Positions 1 through 7,565 of a stretch of DNA of 64,000 nucleotides are shown in pieces. Source of the DNA: Aeropyrum camini SY1 = JCM 12091 (GTDB taxonomy: Archaea; Thermoproteota; Thermoprotei_A; Sulfolobales; Acidilobaceae); the NCBI RefSeq assembly GCF_000591035.1, contig NC_022521.1:744001-808000 (forward strand), written 5' to 3'. A program made the translations under genes and the position numbers. The notes beneath the pieces were generated by a model that was not told where the DNA came from, did not search any database, and worked only from the letters and a program-made list of their open reading frames with translations. Position 1 is the stretch's first letter. The number at the start of each line of letters is the position of its first letter.

Positions 1-1
1 A

Positions 2-82
2 AACGGGGGAGAACTCTACAGGGTGTTGGAGGAAAGTCTCAGAAAGACGATGAGGTTTCTATTCGGAGGAGACCAGGGCTAG
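2..82 (+). CDS. C-terminal end of a protein that starts before the window
   Basis: An open frame enters from the left edge and gives 26 residues (ending FLFGGDQG) before a TAG at 80-82. The residue mix (ELYRVLEESLRKTM) looks like an amphipathic helix of a real protein. Nothing can be said about function from so short a piece. The other forward frame is also open to about 160 but reads as a low-quality Arg/Lys-rich sequence, so this frame is preferred. Confidence 0.45.
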   Translation, partial: NGGELYRVLEESLRKTMRFLFGGDQG

Positions 83-263
83 GTCACCCACTCAAACCAA
101 CGCGGCTGCGGGCAGAAACATTTAAAATGAAAAATTGTGAATTTTTATGGCAGAGCGAGTTGGATGTTTGATGTACTACTGCCACTTAGAGAGGCTTGTA
201 GGAGGCTTGGGATTAGTTGTCGTACGAAGAGGTGGATTTACTCTGACAAGATAAGGCGGTTAG

Positions 264-440
264 AACACCAATAGGCTGGTGGATCTGGGCGAATCCTCAT
301 CAGATGGGAGTCCTGTGCCGTTGGCCTCGACAGCCACCCATGACCCCATAACCCTTTCCTGAGGGTTATGGGCGATGTGGAGTAGGAAGTCCCTAGAGGT
401 GACATTAAACAACAGTAAAATGCATGGAATGACCCTCTAG
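264..440 (+). pseudogene. Probable remnant of the 3' end of a tnpB (IS200/IS605 family)
   Basis: The plus frame from 264 to the TAG at 438-440, broken by one TGA at 360-362, reads ...PVPLASTATHDPIT, then after the stop GLWAMWSRKSLEV and ...MHGMTL. That style of Arg/Trp-rich tail following an AST..HDPIT stretch resembles what I remember of C-terminal tails of archaeal OrfB/TnpB proteins; it is recognition from memory, not an alignment. The RuvC core and zinc finger expected upstream are not readable in any frame, so this would be a decayed 3' fragment. The segment carries three consecutive hairpins (345-372, 389-444, 458-496), the arrangement expected where the omega RNA scaffold overlaps the end of tnpB and the right end of the element. 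Alternatively it is an unrelated structured non-coding segment. Confidence 0.4.
345..372 (+). repeat. 11-bp perfect inverted repeat (hairpin 1)
   Basis: CCCATAACCCT at 345-355 is exactly complemented by AGGGTTATGGG at 362-372, with a six-base loop TTCCTG. It lies inside the putative tnpB tail and spans its internal TGA. A perfect 11-bp stem is unlikely by chance here and fits a folded RNA such as a TnpB guide-RNA scaffold. Confidence 0.8.
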
Positions 441-444
441 GGAC
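389..444 (+). repeat. 11-bp perfect inverted repeat (hairpin 2)
   Basis: GTCCCTAGAGG at 389-399 is exactly complemented by CCTCTAGGGAC at 434-444. The 34-base interval is A-rich. The right arm covers the final codons and TAG of the putative tnpB remnant. Such a long-loop stem could be a structural RNA helix or a transposon-end palindrome. Confidence 0.75.
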
Positions 445-457
445 AAACGGAAGAGTA

Positions 458-496
458 AAACACACCAGGGGCTCTAGGCCCCTGGGGGCTGTGTTT
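458..496 (+). repeat. Nested palindrome, candidate IS right-end hairpin
   Basis: CCAGGGGC (465-472) pairs with GCCCCTGG (478-485) around a five-base loop TCTAG, and an outer arm AAACACA (458-464) pairs with TGTGTTT (490-496) after a short GGGC bulge. IS200/IS605 elements carry an imperfect subterminal hairpin near the right end that is recognised by TnpA; this one sits just past the putative tnpB stop. It could equally act as a terminator for the minus-strand small gene that ends at 517. Confidence 0.6.
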
Positions 497-516
497 ACAT
501 AGTTTTCTATCGTTGT

Positions 517-756
517 TTATGGTGGGCTACCGTATATGGGGTCTAAGTCTCCGTCGTAATCTAGCTCATTGTTGCATAAGCCTTTTTCTCCCTCGGCCGT
601 AACGTTTAGGTGCTGGAGGTTGTGTTCTTCAAGGATTGGCATTAGCTGTAGGATGATTTGTGGTAGGCGGTAGGGGTTTGTCCTTATAGTGAAGTCTATC
701 TTAATCGTCATTTCCCACTCTCTCATCTCCCCTAGGCTCTTCTGGGCCTCGGGCAT
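517..756 (-). CDS. Small protein of unknown function (79 aa)
   Basis: I do not recognise this family. The ATG at 756 is preceded on the minus strand by GGGGAG nine bases upstream, a good ribosome binding site. The product has an alternating polar/apolar middle (TIKIDFTIRTNPYRLPQIILQLMPIL) and an acidic C-terminus (NELDYDGDLDPIYGSPP); there is no membrane segment or Cys cluster. It lies 77 bases downstream of the membrane hydrolase gene on the same strand and may be co-transcribed with it. Internal ATGs at 726 and 711 are possible starts but lack a suitably spaced ribosome binding site. Confidence 0.55.
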   Translation of the reverse strand: MPEAQKSLGEMREWEMTIKIDFTIRTNPYRLPQIILQLMPILEEHNLQHLNVTAEGEKGLCNNELDYDGDLDPIYGSPP

Positions 757-833
757 CTTGCCCTGCTCCCCAGCCCCACAGCCAGGGCGGGGCTGGCGTG
801 TCTTACTATATCGCCTGTCCTACCTTAAATTGT

Positions 834-2594
834 TTACGCCTCCCCCTCTCCCCGGGTTGCCCTTCTCTTCGCCGCTATGGCTGCGGCGAGTATGAGTATG
901 TAGGCCGCCTCCACCGGTATTATCGTGGCGGGTATTGGTTGGAGGGCGTTCTCGCTGACAAGGCCGAGGACGAGCCTCATTAGTATGTAGGGTGGGAGGG
1001 ATAGGGCGAGGTAGAGGGCGGCAGAGGCTATCGAGGCCCACCTGCTGTTTGAGAGTAGATATGCAGCCGCCAGTAGGGGTGTGAGGGCTGCTGATAGCGT
1101 CATGAGCTCCAACGTTGGCAGGCCTAGGGTGAGGGAGGGCGTCACCCCAAACCTCTCCATCAGGCTGAGCATGCCCAGGCTGAACCTGCCTGGCCAGTGC
1201 CAGTAGGCTATTGTGTAGGCGGCTGCCGTGGCGTAGGCCGCCGCCGCGGCCGCTGGCCAGCGTGGTAGCCGTTGTCTCGAGGCGTAGAAGCCGGCGAGCA
1301 CCGTGGCGGCGAGGAGGAGGACCGCAGGGGCTATCCTGGGGGGGCTCCAGGGTAGGCTGGTTGCGAGGACCTCGCCGGAGGCTCTGGCCACCGCTTCACC
1401 GCCGAGTATGAGGGGTATGATGGGTATGCCCGGGAGGAAGGCTAGGCCGTCGCTGGAGGGCCTCCACTCCACGCCCCCCGTAAGGAGGGTTGTCCACCCC
1501 GCCTCGGCCCGAGAGCCCTCTCGGAGGAGGGCTGATGCAGCCTCCACTCCGCCCTCTCTGAACTCCTCCAGCACCCTGAGGGCCGAGTCCATCCAGCCGG
1601 GGGCGGGCTGGTAGTGGTTGTTGTTGCCGCTGAAGGCGACTGCGACAGTGGCCCCGGCCTGCCTCAATGCCTCAACGGTGGCGGCTAGACCCTCTGTGGG
1701 GAAGTACTCGTCGTGGCCGGAGAAGAGTATGTAGAACGCCTTACCCTCTAGGAGGCCCTTGCTGGCTGCAAGCTTTATGTAGGAGAGGGGGTCTGAGGAT
1801 GAGAGCTTCTCAACCGTCTCCCCGTCGACCGGGGCGTCGGAGGGGCCTACGAGGTTCGCCAGCCCGCCCGACTGGATCATGCAGGATAGGCAGCCCGAGG
1901 CCACTATCGGTATGGCTAGCGTGACGCTGGGGTGTAGGGAGGCTACAGTGTAGCTGGTGAGGCCGCCCATGGAGACGCCCATAACCGCTATTCTACCTGG
2001 CTCCGCCCCCAACGCCTCGGCAGCTTCAACCGCGCGGACCCCGCTCAGGTAGACGTAGTAGAGGAAGAACTCGCCGGGCTCCAGGGTGGTCGCCCTGTCC
2101 CTCCACGACTCGCCGCCGGGTATGCAGGACTCCCCGTGGCCCGCTGCGTCTATGGAGAGCACCTTAAACCCCCTTAGAGCGAGTTCGTAGGCTATCTTAT
2201 ACCCCCCTAGGGTCTCTTCGAAGAACGTGTGGTCGCCCCCGAGGCCGTGGACTAGCAGTATCCATGGACCCTCAGAGGAGGGGGAGCCGTATAGCCACCC
2301 GTATATCCTGCAGTCGGGGGTTCCGGGGAGTAGGCTGAAGGATATTTTAGCCACGCTTATAGTGGAGCCCCTGTAGCTCGCGGCCTCAAAGCTCTCAACC
2401 CTAACGTCAAGCCCTCTCGACCAGTCGAACCCCCATAGCTCCCGGTAGAGGTCCTCGCCGAGCGGGGGAGGGGTTATGTAGGTGTCTTGGGAGGGGTCGA
2501 GGACAGTGTAGAGGTTTATGTAGCCTATGAAGAGGAGCAGAAGGAATACGGCCGCCGCAACCCTATGGAAAGCCAACCAGAACCACCTTGACAT
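834..2594 (-). CDS. Alpha/beta hydrolase with N-terminal anchor and C-terminal membrane domain (586 aa)
   Basis: The first 30 residues form a membrane anchor (AAAVFLLLLFIGYINLY). An alpha/beta-hydrolase domain follows: oxyanion-region motif LLVHGLGGDH near residue 115, nucleophile elbow GVSMGG near 205, likely acid in SGHDEYFP near 275, and likely base His in NNNHYQP near 305. The last ~200 residues are several hydrophobic helices (PPRIAPAVLLLAATVLAG onward). The hydrolase half resembles the prolyl-oligopeptidase/dienelactone-type superfamily, so an esterase or peptidase acting at the outer face of the membrane is inferred; the substrate is unknown. The added polytopic C-terminal domain is unusual for this fold. 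The gene stands alone except for the small gene at 517-756. Confidence 0.75.
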   Translation of the reverse strand: MSRWFWLAFHRVAAAVFLLLLFIGYINLYTVLDPSQDTYITPPPLGEDLYRELWGFDWSRGLDVRVESFEAASYRGSTISVAKISFSLLPGTPDCRIYGWLYGSPSSEGPWILLVHGLGGDHTFFEETLGGYKIAYELALRGFKVLSIDAAGHGESCIPGGESWRDRATTLEPGEFFLYYVYLSGVRAVEAAEALGAEPGRIAVMGVSMGGLTSYTVASLHPSVTLAIPIVASGCLSCMIQSGGLANLVGPSDAPVDGETVEKLSSSDPLSYIKLAASKGLLEGKAFYILFSGHDEYFPTEGLAATVEALRQAGATVAVAFSGNNNHYQPAPGWMDSALRVLEEFREGGVEAASALLREGSRAEAGWTTLLTGGVEWRPSSDGLAFLPGIPIIPLILGGEAVARASGEVLATSLPWSPPRIAPAVLLLAATVLAGFYASRQRLPRWPAAAAAAYATAAAYTIAYWHWPGRFSLGMLSLMERFGVTPSLTLGLPTLELMTLSAALTPLLAAAYLLSNSRWASIASAALYLALSLPPYILMRLVLGLVSENALQPIPATIIPVEAAYILILAAAIAAKRRATRGEGEA

Positions 2595-2749
2595 GCAGCT
2601 ACCGCCGAGCCCGGCATAAGCAATAGGGTTTAGATTATGATCCGGGGGTTTTCAGCATGGCATGTTGCCTGTGTAAATATACGACAAGTTTTACCAAGCT
2701 TTCAGCAGCCTCCAACGGGAGGATGGTGGAGGGGAGGGGATGGGGTTGG

Positions 2750-2956
2750 CTAGATGGTGGCATTCACATTCATGCCTCCACAGACTTTGCACCGTATGAA
2801 GGCGAAGCTGATCTCGCTCGCAACCCTACGCCCCAAGAGGTCCTCAGTACCCTCGGTAGCCTCACCGGAAAACCTCTTCTCAGGCTCGAGAGGGCTCTGT
2901 AACAGGGAGTAGGTGCCTCCTGTAGAAGACTTTATAGGCACCGCGTATTCCCGCAA
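2750..2956 (-). CDS. Possible small protein with one CxxC (68 aa)
   Basis: I do not recognise it. The minus-strand ATG at 2956 opens a frame of codons that match local usage (GAG, AGG, CTC, ATA) and ends FIRCKVCGGMNVNATI. A single CxxCGG near the C-terminus suggests half of a zinc ribbon, but no second Cys pair is present. The ribosome binding site is weak. An overlapping plus-strand frame at 2657-2902 looks like its shadow. It is the only candidate gene in the 700-base gap between the hydrolase and the ABC operon. Confidence 0.35.
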   Translation of the reverse strand: MREYAVPIKSSTGGTYSLLQSPLEPEKRFSGEATEGTEDLLGRRVASEISFAFIRCKVCGGMNVNATI

Positions 2957-3245
2957 TCCCTGCTTCCAACAATCGTCCAGCCCACTGGCTGCTTGGGCTG
3001 GGGGAGGTCCTCAAAACTCACGTTGCCGGGAAGTGGAAGTGTGGGAGGGCAGCCTTCATAGCAACAGTCCCTCACTACTTAATGTCTCCCTCTTGCATCT
3101 ATTGTCAACTGATTTCCCGCTATTTTATGGGTATTTTCGGGATTTCAACTGTTGATCCCCCGCTGGTTATCCCACTTTCGGCTGTGTAATGTGTTGCTCT
3201 CGGTTCGGGGCTTCGGGCATATTTGTGTATAGATGCATTGCTACA
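2957..3245. other. Intergenic stretch with no supported gene
   Basis: Short plus-strand frames at 2913-3155 and 3189-3389 have no ribosome binding site and an un-protein-like composition. I see no tRNA, repeat or stable hairpin. The right end is AT-rich and leads into the promoter at 3246. Confidence 0.5.
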
Positions 3246-3259
3246 CTATATATACTTTC
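3246..3259 (+). promoter_or_regulatory. TATA box for the ABC export operon
   Basis: CTATATATACTTTC is a clear archaeal TATA element. Transcription would be expected to start about 3277, giving a leader of about 30 bases before the ATG at 3308, which has GGGGGCGG just upstream. Confidence 0.55.
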
Positions 3260-3307
3260 AGGAGTTTCTCCATATTATGCTAGGCTTATCGGGGCTAGGG
3301 GGCGGTT

Positions 3308-5869
3308 ATGGCTTTGGGTTTGTTCGGGGTTTTTCTCTCTGCCAGGATGTTTCTCGGACGTAGGAGGATTGTGGCTGTGCTTGTTGTGACTATCATGCTT
3401 CTCGCCAGCATACCCTACATGGCGGGAGCCGTGTCGAGGCTTGGATCAACCATCATGTTGGACACGTTCCTCGAGAGGTCTAGGCCCCACCTGGCGCTGC
3501 ACCTGTGGTTCCCCGGCCCGGTGGATAGCGGGGTTTTGGATGGGGCTTCTCTAGATGTGTCGGGCTCTCTGGAGAGGCTGGGTTTCGAGGCCTGGTCACG
3601 TGTATATGTTGTTGAGGCTGGTCTGGCGGTTGTTGGGGAGCAGGGAGGAGGGGGGCCTCCTGTGCCCTCTCACCCCTCTGATGAGGTTGTGCGCGTGCTT
3701 GACGATACCATCATGATTAATGGACGGGTTTACAGGGTCGTTCCCATCTACCTCGTAATAGCCCCGCGGAGCCTCGACCCCGGTGCTCTTGGCTTAGCTG
3801 GGGAGAAGATTCCAATCTCTAGCCCGGGAGGGGGTGTTGTGGACGTGGTTGTTGCTTCGGCGCACCCTCTAGCCTCTACCACAGTTGAAGTGGGAGGCTT
3901 CCAGGTCCTGGGGGTTGACTACAGGGTGCTAGGGCATGCTCCAGCCGGACTAGGGATCGCGGTAGAGTCTATAACTTCCTACAGGCTCTACGATGACGGT
4001 TTTGGGATGTACAGGGCCTGGGGCTACGCTATTTTCCTCTATACGGCATCCGACGATCCAGAGGTGCTCGCCCTCGGTATAGCAAGTAGGTACGCAGAGG
4101 CGGCTTCCTCGGGCGAGGTCCTGTCCAGGGAGCTGGCGGAGGCCGTTGAGCAGGCTGCACGGGGAGGGCCAGCCGTTCTCCCTCCGAGGCCTCTGATCGA
4201 GGCCATGGATAACGGTCTGAGCCCCGAGGCTGCTGGGCGTCTGGTGTCGATGGTTATCATGGCTGACTACAAGCCAGGGAGCCTTGTAGACTATGTAATA
4301 CAGGGCGACGTCAACCGTTTCCTCAGCCAGGTGGAAGCCAGGATTGGGGAGAGTCTGCTTGAAGATGCTGGAGTATGTCTGGCGGGGCTCGACATTGTTG
4401 GTCAGTACGTGCGGACAGGCGGGTCAACCCCCCTCTGCAGCCCCGGCGCCGGGGGGGCCAGCTATAAAGCCCTCGCCCAGGCAGTCATACTAGCTCCCCC
4501 AATCGGGGGAGGCCTATTCCTCCTGCAGAGTATCGCCTCCCTCGCAGTAGTCTCCGCGGTCCTCGCAGCCCTCCTAGTCTCGGCCCTCCAGGCTGGGACA
4601 GCTGTTATCCAGTGGATACTGGGTGACATGAGGCCCTGGCTAGCCCTAGCCATAGCCCGGGGCGCCGGCACGGCCACCCTCAGAGCCTCACTAGCCCTGG
4701 CCGTGGCCGTGCTAGCGGTTTTCTCGATACTACTCGGTGGAGTGGCCTCATCCATCTCCATACCCGTGATGGCCTCAGCCCTCTTGGGCTATAGCGGCGT
4801 GCTAGATGTGTGGACCCTACTCTCCAGCCCCGGGCTCTGGATATCCTCCCTGACTGTCGCGGTTCTCGGCGTCGGCGTGGCCCTCATGTCTAAGTTGGGC
4901 GGGCTTAGGGATATCAGCCCTGTGGAGGCGGTGAGGAGGGTTGAAGCTTTGGAGAGGGGGCACAGTGCTAGGGGGCGTAGGGTCCAGGTTCTACTAGTAG
5001 CCCTGGCGATAGCCTCCACAGCCCTAGGCCTCCACGGGGACCCCGAGGCTGTGCTTAACTGGGTGACCGATAGGCTTGGCGGTATTGTGGCGCTCCCTCT
5101 GGCTTTCATACTGCTCGCCGCCTTCTTCCTATCGCCCCTGGCTCCCGCCATACTCGTGTCAACCGTATCAACCGCCCTGGCTGGCGGACAAGGGGCCTAC
5201 ATACTTCTCGCCAGGCTCCCCACTAGACTTCTACCCCGGCTATTCCCAGGCTTCACAGCCTCATCTGCCCTGAAGATGAGAGATAGGATGGCGGCGTCGT
5301 CAAGGGTGATGGCTCTAGCCTTCGCAGCGCTTATATCCTTCGCTCTCGCACACGGGTTCGCACTATCCCTTGAGGAAACCGTTGCAAGACTGGCCCGGGG
5401 ACCCTATGACCTAGTCTCCCTCGTAGCCGCCTCCAGAGCTATGGCCGCCGCGTCACTCCTGGCCGCCGCAGCGGCGGCTGCAGTATATCTGGCCACAGCC
5501 TACGCAGGTGTAGCTGGAACCGTTGAGGTCCTCGAGAGGGAGGCTGTCGTCCTGAGGGCGAGGGGCGCGGGTAGGAGGGAGGTTGCAGCCTTCATATACG
5601 GCAGCCTCCTACCGCTCGTGCTCTACTCCGCAGCCGTGGGACTAGCTGCCGGGATTGTAGGAGGTGTCTCCCTCCTGGCAACATTCAAGACGGCCAGCCT
5701 GACCGTCTCACCCGATATACCTGGCGAGATAGGCCTTCCCCTGCCAACCCCAACGGCTCCCGCAGTAGCCTTAGCGATACTACCCTTAGCCGCAGCCCTC
5801 CTGCTACCGATGGCGACGAGTGCAATCGCAACCCGCGAATCAGACCTAGCCCGGGCCCTAAGGTCATGA
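3308..5869 (+). CDS. FtsX/MacB-type ABC transporter permease (853 aa)
   Basis: The protein begins with a membrane segment (VAVLVVTIMLLASIPYM), followed by a ~350-residue extracellular region, a first group of helices around residues 395-530, a soluble loop with SPVEAVRRVEAL typical of FtsX-like permeases, and a second group of helices from about 590 to the end. That is the duplicated layout of FtsX-domain permeases of the MacB/LolC type. The stop overlaps the ATG of the ATPase gene in ATGA, so the two are translationally coupled. It is probably the membrane half of an exporter or lipoprotein/peptide-handling system; the substrate is not evident. Confidence 0.85.
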   Translation: MALGLFGVFLSARMFLGRRRIVAVLVVTIMLLASIPYMAGAVSRLGSTIMLDTFLERSRPHLALHLWFPGPVDSGVLDGASLDVSGSLERLGFEAWSRVYVVEAGLAVVGEQGGGGPPVPSHPSDEVVRVLDDTIMINGRVYRVVPIYLVIAPRSLDPGALGLAGEKIPISSPGGGVVDVVVASAHPLASTTVEVGGFQVLGVDYRVLGHAPAGLGIAVESITSYRLYDDGFGMYRAWGYAIFLYTASDDPEVLALGIASRYAEAASSGEVLSRELAEAVEQAARGGPAVLPPRPLIEAMDNGLSPEAAGRLVSMVIMADYKPGSLVDYVIQGDVNRFLSQVEARIGESLLEDAGVCLAGLDIVGQYVRTGGSTPLCSPGAGGASYKALAQAVILAPPIGGGLFLLQSIASLAVVSAVLAALLVSALQAGTAVIQWILGDMRPWLALAIARGAGTATLRASLALAVAVLAVFSILLGGVASSISIPVMASALLGYSGVLDVWTLLSSPGLWISSLTVAVLGVGVALMSKLGGLRDISPVEAVRRVEALERGHSARGRRVQVLLVALAIASTALGLHGDPEAVLNWVTDRLGGIVALPLAFILLAAFFLSPLAPAILVSTVSTALAGGQGAYILLARLPTRLLPRLFPGFTASSALKMRDRMAASSRVMALAFAALISFALAHGFALSLEETVARLARGPYDLVSLVAASRAMAAASLLAAAAAAAVYLATAYAGVAGTVEVLEREAVVLRARGAGRREVAAFIYGSLLPLVLYSAAVGLAAGIVGGVSLLATFKTASLTVSPDIPGEIGLPLPTPTAPAVALAILPLAAALLLPMATSAIATRESDLARALRS

Positions 5870-6801
5870 GGTGGCTGGGGATGGTGGGGGAGAGTAGGGA
5901 GGACATCGCTGTTATCGTGGAGGGCGTTGTTAAGATCTACGAGTCTCGTGGGGAGAGGGTTGTCGCCCTCAGGGAGGTCGGCCTGGCGGTGGCGAGGGGC
6001 GAGGTCCTCGCCATAATGGGCCCCTCGGGCTCAGGCAAGACCACCCTGCTGAACATAATAGCCGGTATAGACAGGCCGAACGCTGGAAGGGTTGTTGTGG
6101 ACGGCTTCGAGGTGTCAGGCGCGGGAGAGGAGGAGCTGAGGAGGTTCCGGCTGGAGAGGGTGGGGTATGTGTTCCAGCAGCACAACCTCATACCCACCCT
6201 AACCGCCCTGGAGAACATACTACTCCCCATGTCCATGGCGGGAAGGCCCAGCAGGAGCCGCGGCCTCGAGCTACTCAAGAAGGTGGGGCTCGAGGGGAAG
6301 GAGGGCCGGTATCCTGAGGAGCTGAGCGGTGGCGAGCAGCAGAGGCTCGCGGTTGCGGTGGCCCTCGCCAACGATCCTCCAATAATCGTGGCGGACGAGC
6401 CTACGGGTGAGCTTGACATTGCAACGGGCGAGAGGATTGTGAGGATACTTCTCGAGGAGGCCCACGGCCGTGGCAAGACTGTTGTCCTCACCACACACGA
6501 CCCGCGGGTTGCCCGGATGGCCGATAGGGTGGCCGTCCTGGAGGACGGGAGGCTCCGGGGCATCTACAGCCCCCAGAGGATAGCGGGGGGCGCGGGCCTG
6601 GGTGAGGTTGAGGCCGAGAAGGCTGTAGAGGCTGCTCTTAGAAAGATGATGGAGGAGGCTAGGCTGAAGCTGAGGGAGGCTGAGGAGAGGTTCAGGAGAG
6701 GGGAGATAGGGATAGATGAGCTTATAAATATATACACCAGGTCTAGGGCGCTGGAAGAGGCTGTTAGGGAGGAGCTTTCAAGACTGGGGGTCACAGCCTA
6801 G
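5866..6801 (+). CDS. ABC transporter ATP-binding protein, MacB/LolD type (311 aa)
   Basis: Walker A is GPSGSGKTT near residue 53, the Q-loop is YVFQQHN, the signature is LSGGEQQR near 155 and Walker B is IIVADEPTGELD, followed by the H-loop TTHDPR. The PTGELD form is typical of the ATPases that partner FtsX-like permeases. About 75 extra residues follow the nucleotide-binding domain; they are charged and helical (RLKLREAEERFRRGEIGIDELI), resembling a short-C-terminal-domain (SHOCT-like) helix. The ATG overlaps the stop of the upstream permease, so this is the ATPase of that transporter. Confidence 0.9.
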   Translation: MRWLGMVGESREDIAVIVEGVVKIYESRGERVVALREVGLAVARGEVLAIMGPSGSGKTTLLNIIAGIDRPNAGRVVVDGFEVSGAGEEELRRFRLERVGYVFQQHNLIPTLTALENILLPMSMAGRPSRSRGLELLKKVGLEGKEGRYPEELSGGEQQRLAVAVALANDPPIIVADEPTGELDIATGERIVRILLEEAHGRGKTVVLTTHDPRVARMADRVAVLEDGRLRGIYSPQRIAGGAGLGEVEAEKAVEAALRKMMEEARLKLREAEERFRRGEIGIDELINIYTRSRALEEAVREELSRLGVTA

Positions 6802-6809
6802 CCCGGGGG

Positions 6810-7565
6810 GTGAACGGGGGTTTGGGCGCTGCTGAGCCTGCTGTTGAGGTGAGGAGCATCTGGAAGAGGCTAGGCGGCAGGTGGGTTCTCAGGGATGTGA
6901 GCCTCACCGTCCCCCGGGGTGTCGTGTACGGTGTGGTTGGGCCCAACGGCGCCGGGAAGACGACGCTGTTCAGGGTCATCCTAGGGCTGTATAGGGCTGA
7001 GAGGGGGAGTGTTAGGCTCCTCGGAGAGCATGTGGAGAGGGCGGGCCCTGGCCTCTTCAGGAGGGTGGCCTATCTTCCCGAGGATGGAGAGCCCTATAGG
7101 AACATGACTGGCCTAGAGTTCCTGAGGCTCTACGCCTCTATCTACGGTGTGGAGGAACCCGAGGGGTATCTGGAAGAGGCCTCCAGGCTGTCAGGCCTGG
7201 GCGAGAGGCTTGGGGATAGGGTTAGGTCGTACAGCAAGGGCATGAGGAGGCGCCTCCTGGTGGCGGCTATGCTAGCCCTCAAACCCTCCCTGGCGGTCCT
7301 AGACGAGCCGACTGCCGGGCTAGACCCGGTGTATAGTGTGGGTATCAGGAGGCTCCTGGGGGAGTACAGCTCGAGGCACGGGGTCACAGTGCTCCTATCG
7401 AGCCACAACATGTATGAGGTGGAGAGCGTGTGCAGCGAGATAGCCATGATATCCCGGGGCGGCATAGTCTACACAGGCACCCCCAGGGGGGCTGTAGAGA
7501 AGACTGGCGCCGCGAACCTGGAGGAGGCCTACGTAGCCCTAGTCTCAGGAGGGGGCGGCGGGTGA
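6810..7565 (+). CDS. ABC-2 type transporter ATP-binding protein (251 aa)
   Basis: Walker A GPNGAGKTT, signature YSKGMRRRL and Walker B LAVLDEPTAGLD mark an ABC ATPase of the ABC-2 (NatA/CcmA-like) class; the YSKGM signature is characteristic of that class. The GTG start at 6810 lies eight bases past the previous stop. Its TGA overlaps the GTG of the next gene, tying it to that permease as a second exporter in the same operon. Confidence 0.9.
   Translation: MNGGLGAAEPAVEVRSIWKRLGGRWVLRDVSLTVPRGVVYGVVGPNGAGKTTLFRVILGLYRAERGSVRLLGEHVERAGPGLFRRVAYLPEDGEPYRNMTGLEFLRLYASIYGVEEPEGYLEEASRLSGLGERLGDRVRSYSKGMRRRLLVAAMLALKPSLAVLDEPTAGLDPVYSVGIRRLLGEYSSRHGVTVLLSSHNMYEVESVCSEIAMISRGGIVYTGTPRGAVEKTGAANLEEAYVALVSGGGGG

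Noticed and set aside
30-130. GAGGAAAGTC near 34, like conserved region I of RNase P RNA, with GCAGAAAC at about 112
   Set aside because: The motif lies within the reading frame of the partial gene at 2-82, and the spacing to any region V is too short for an archaeal RNase P RNA; no P1 or other helices could be drawn.
820-2000. Long plus-strand frames opposite the hydrolase gene (1211-1411, 1303-1614, 1667-1924)
   Set aside because: They are Arg/Pro/Ser-rich antisense shadows caused by the GC-rich minus-strand gene.
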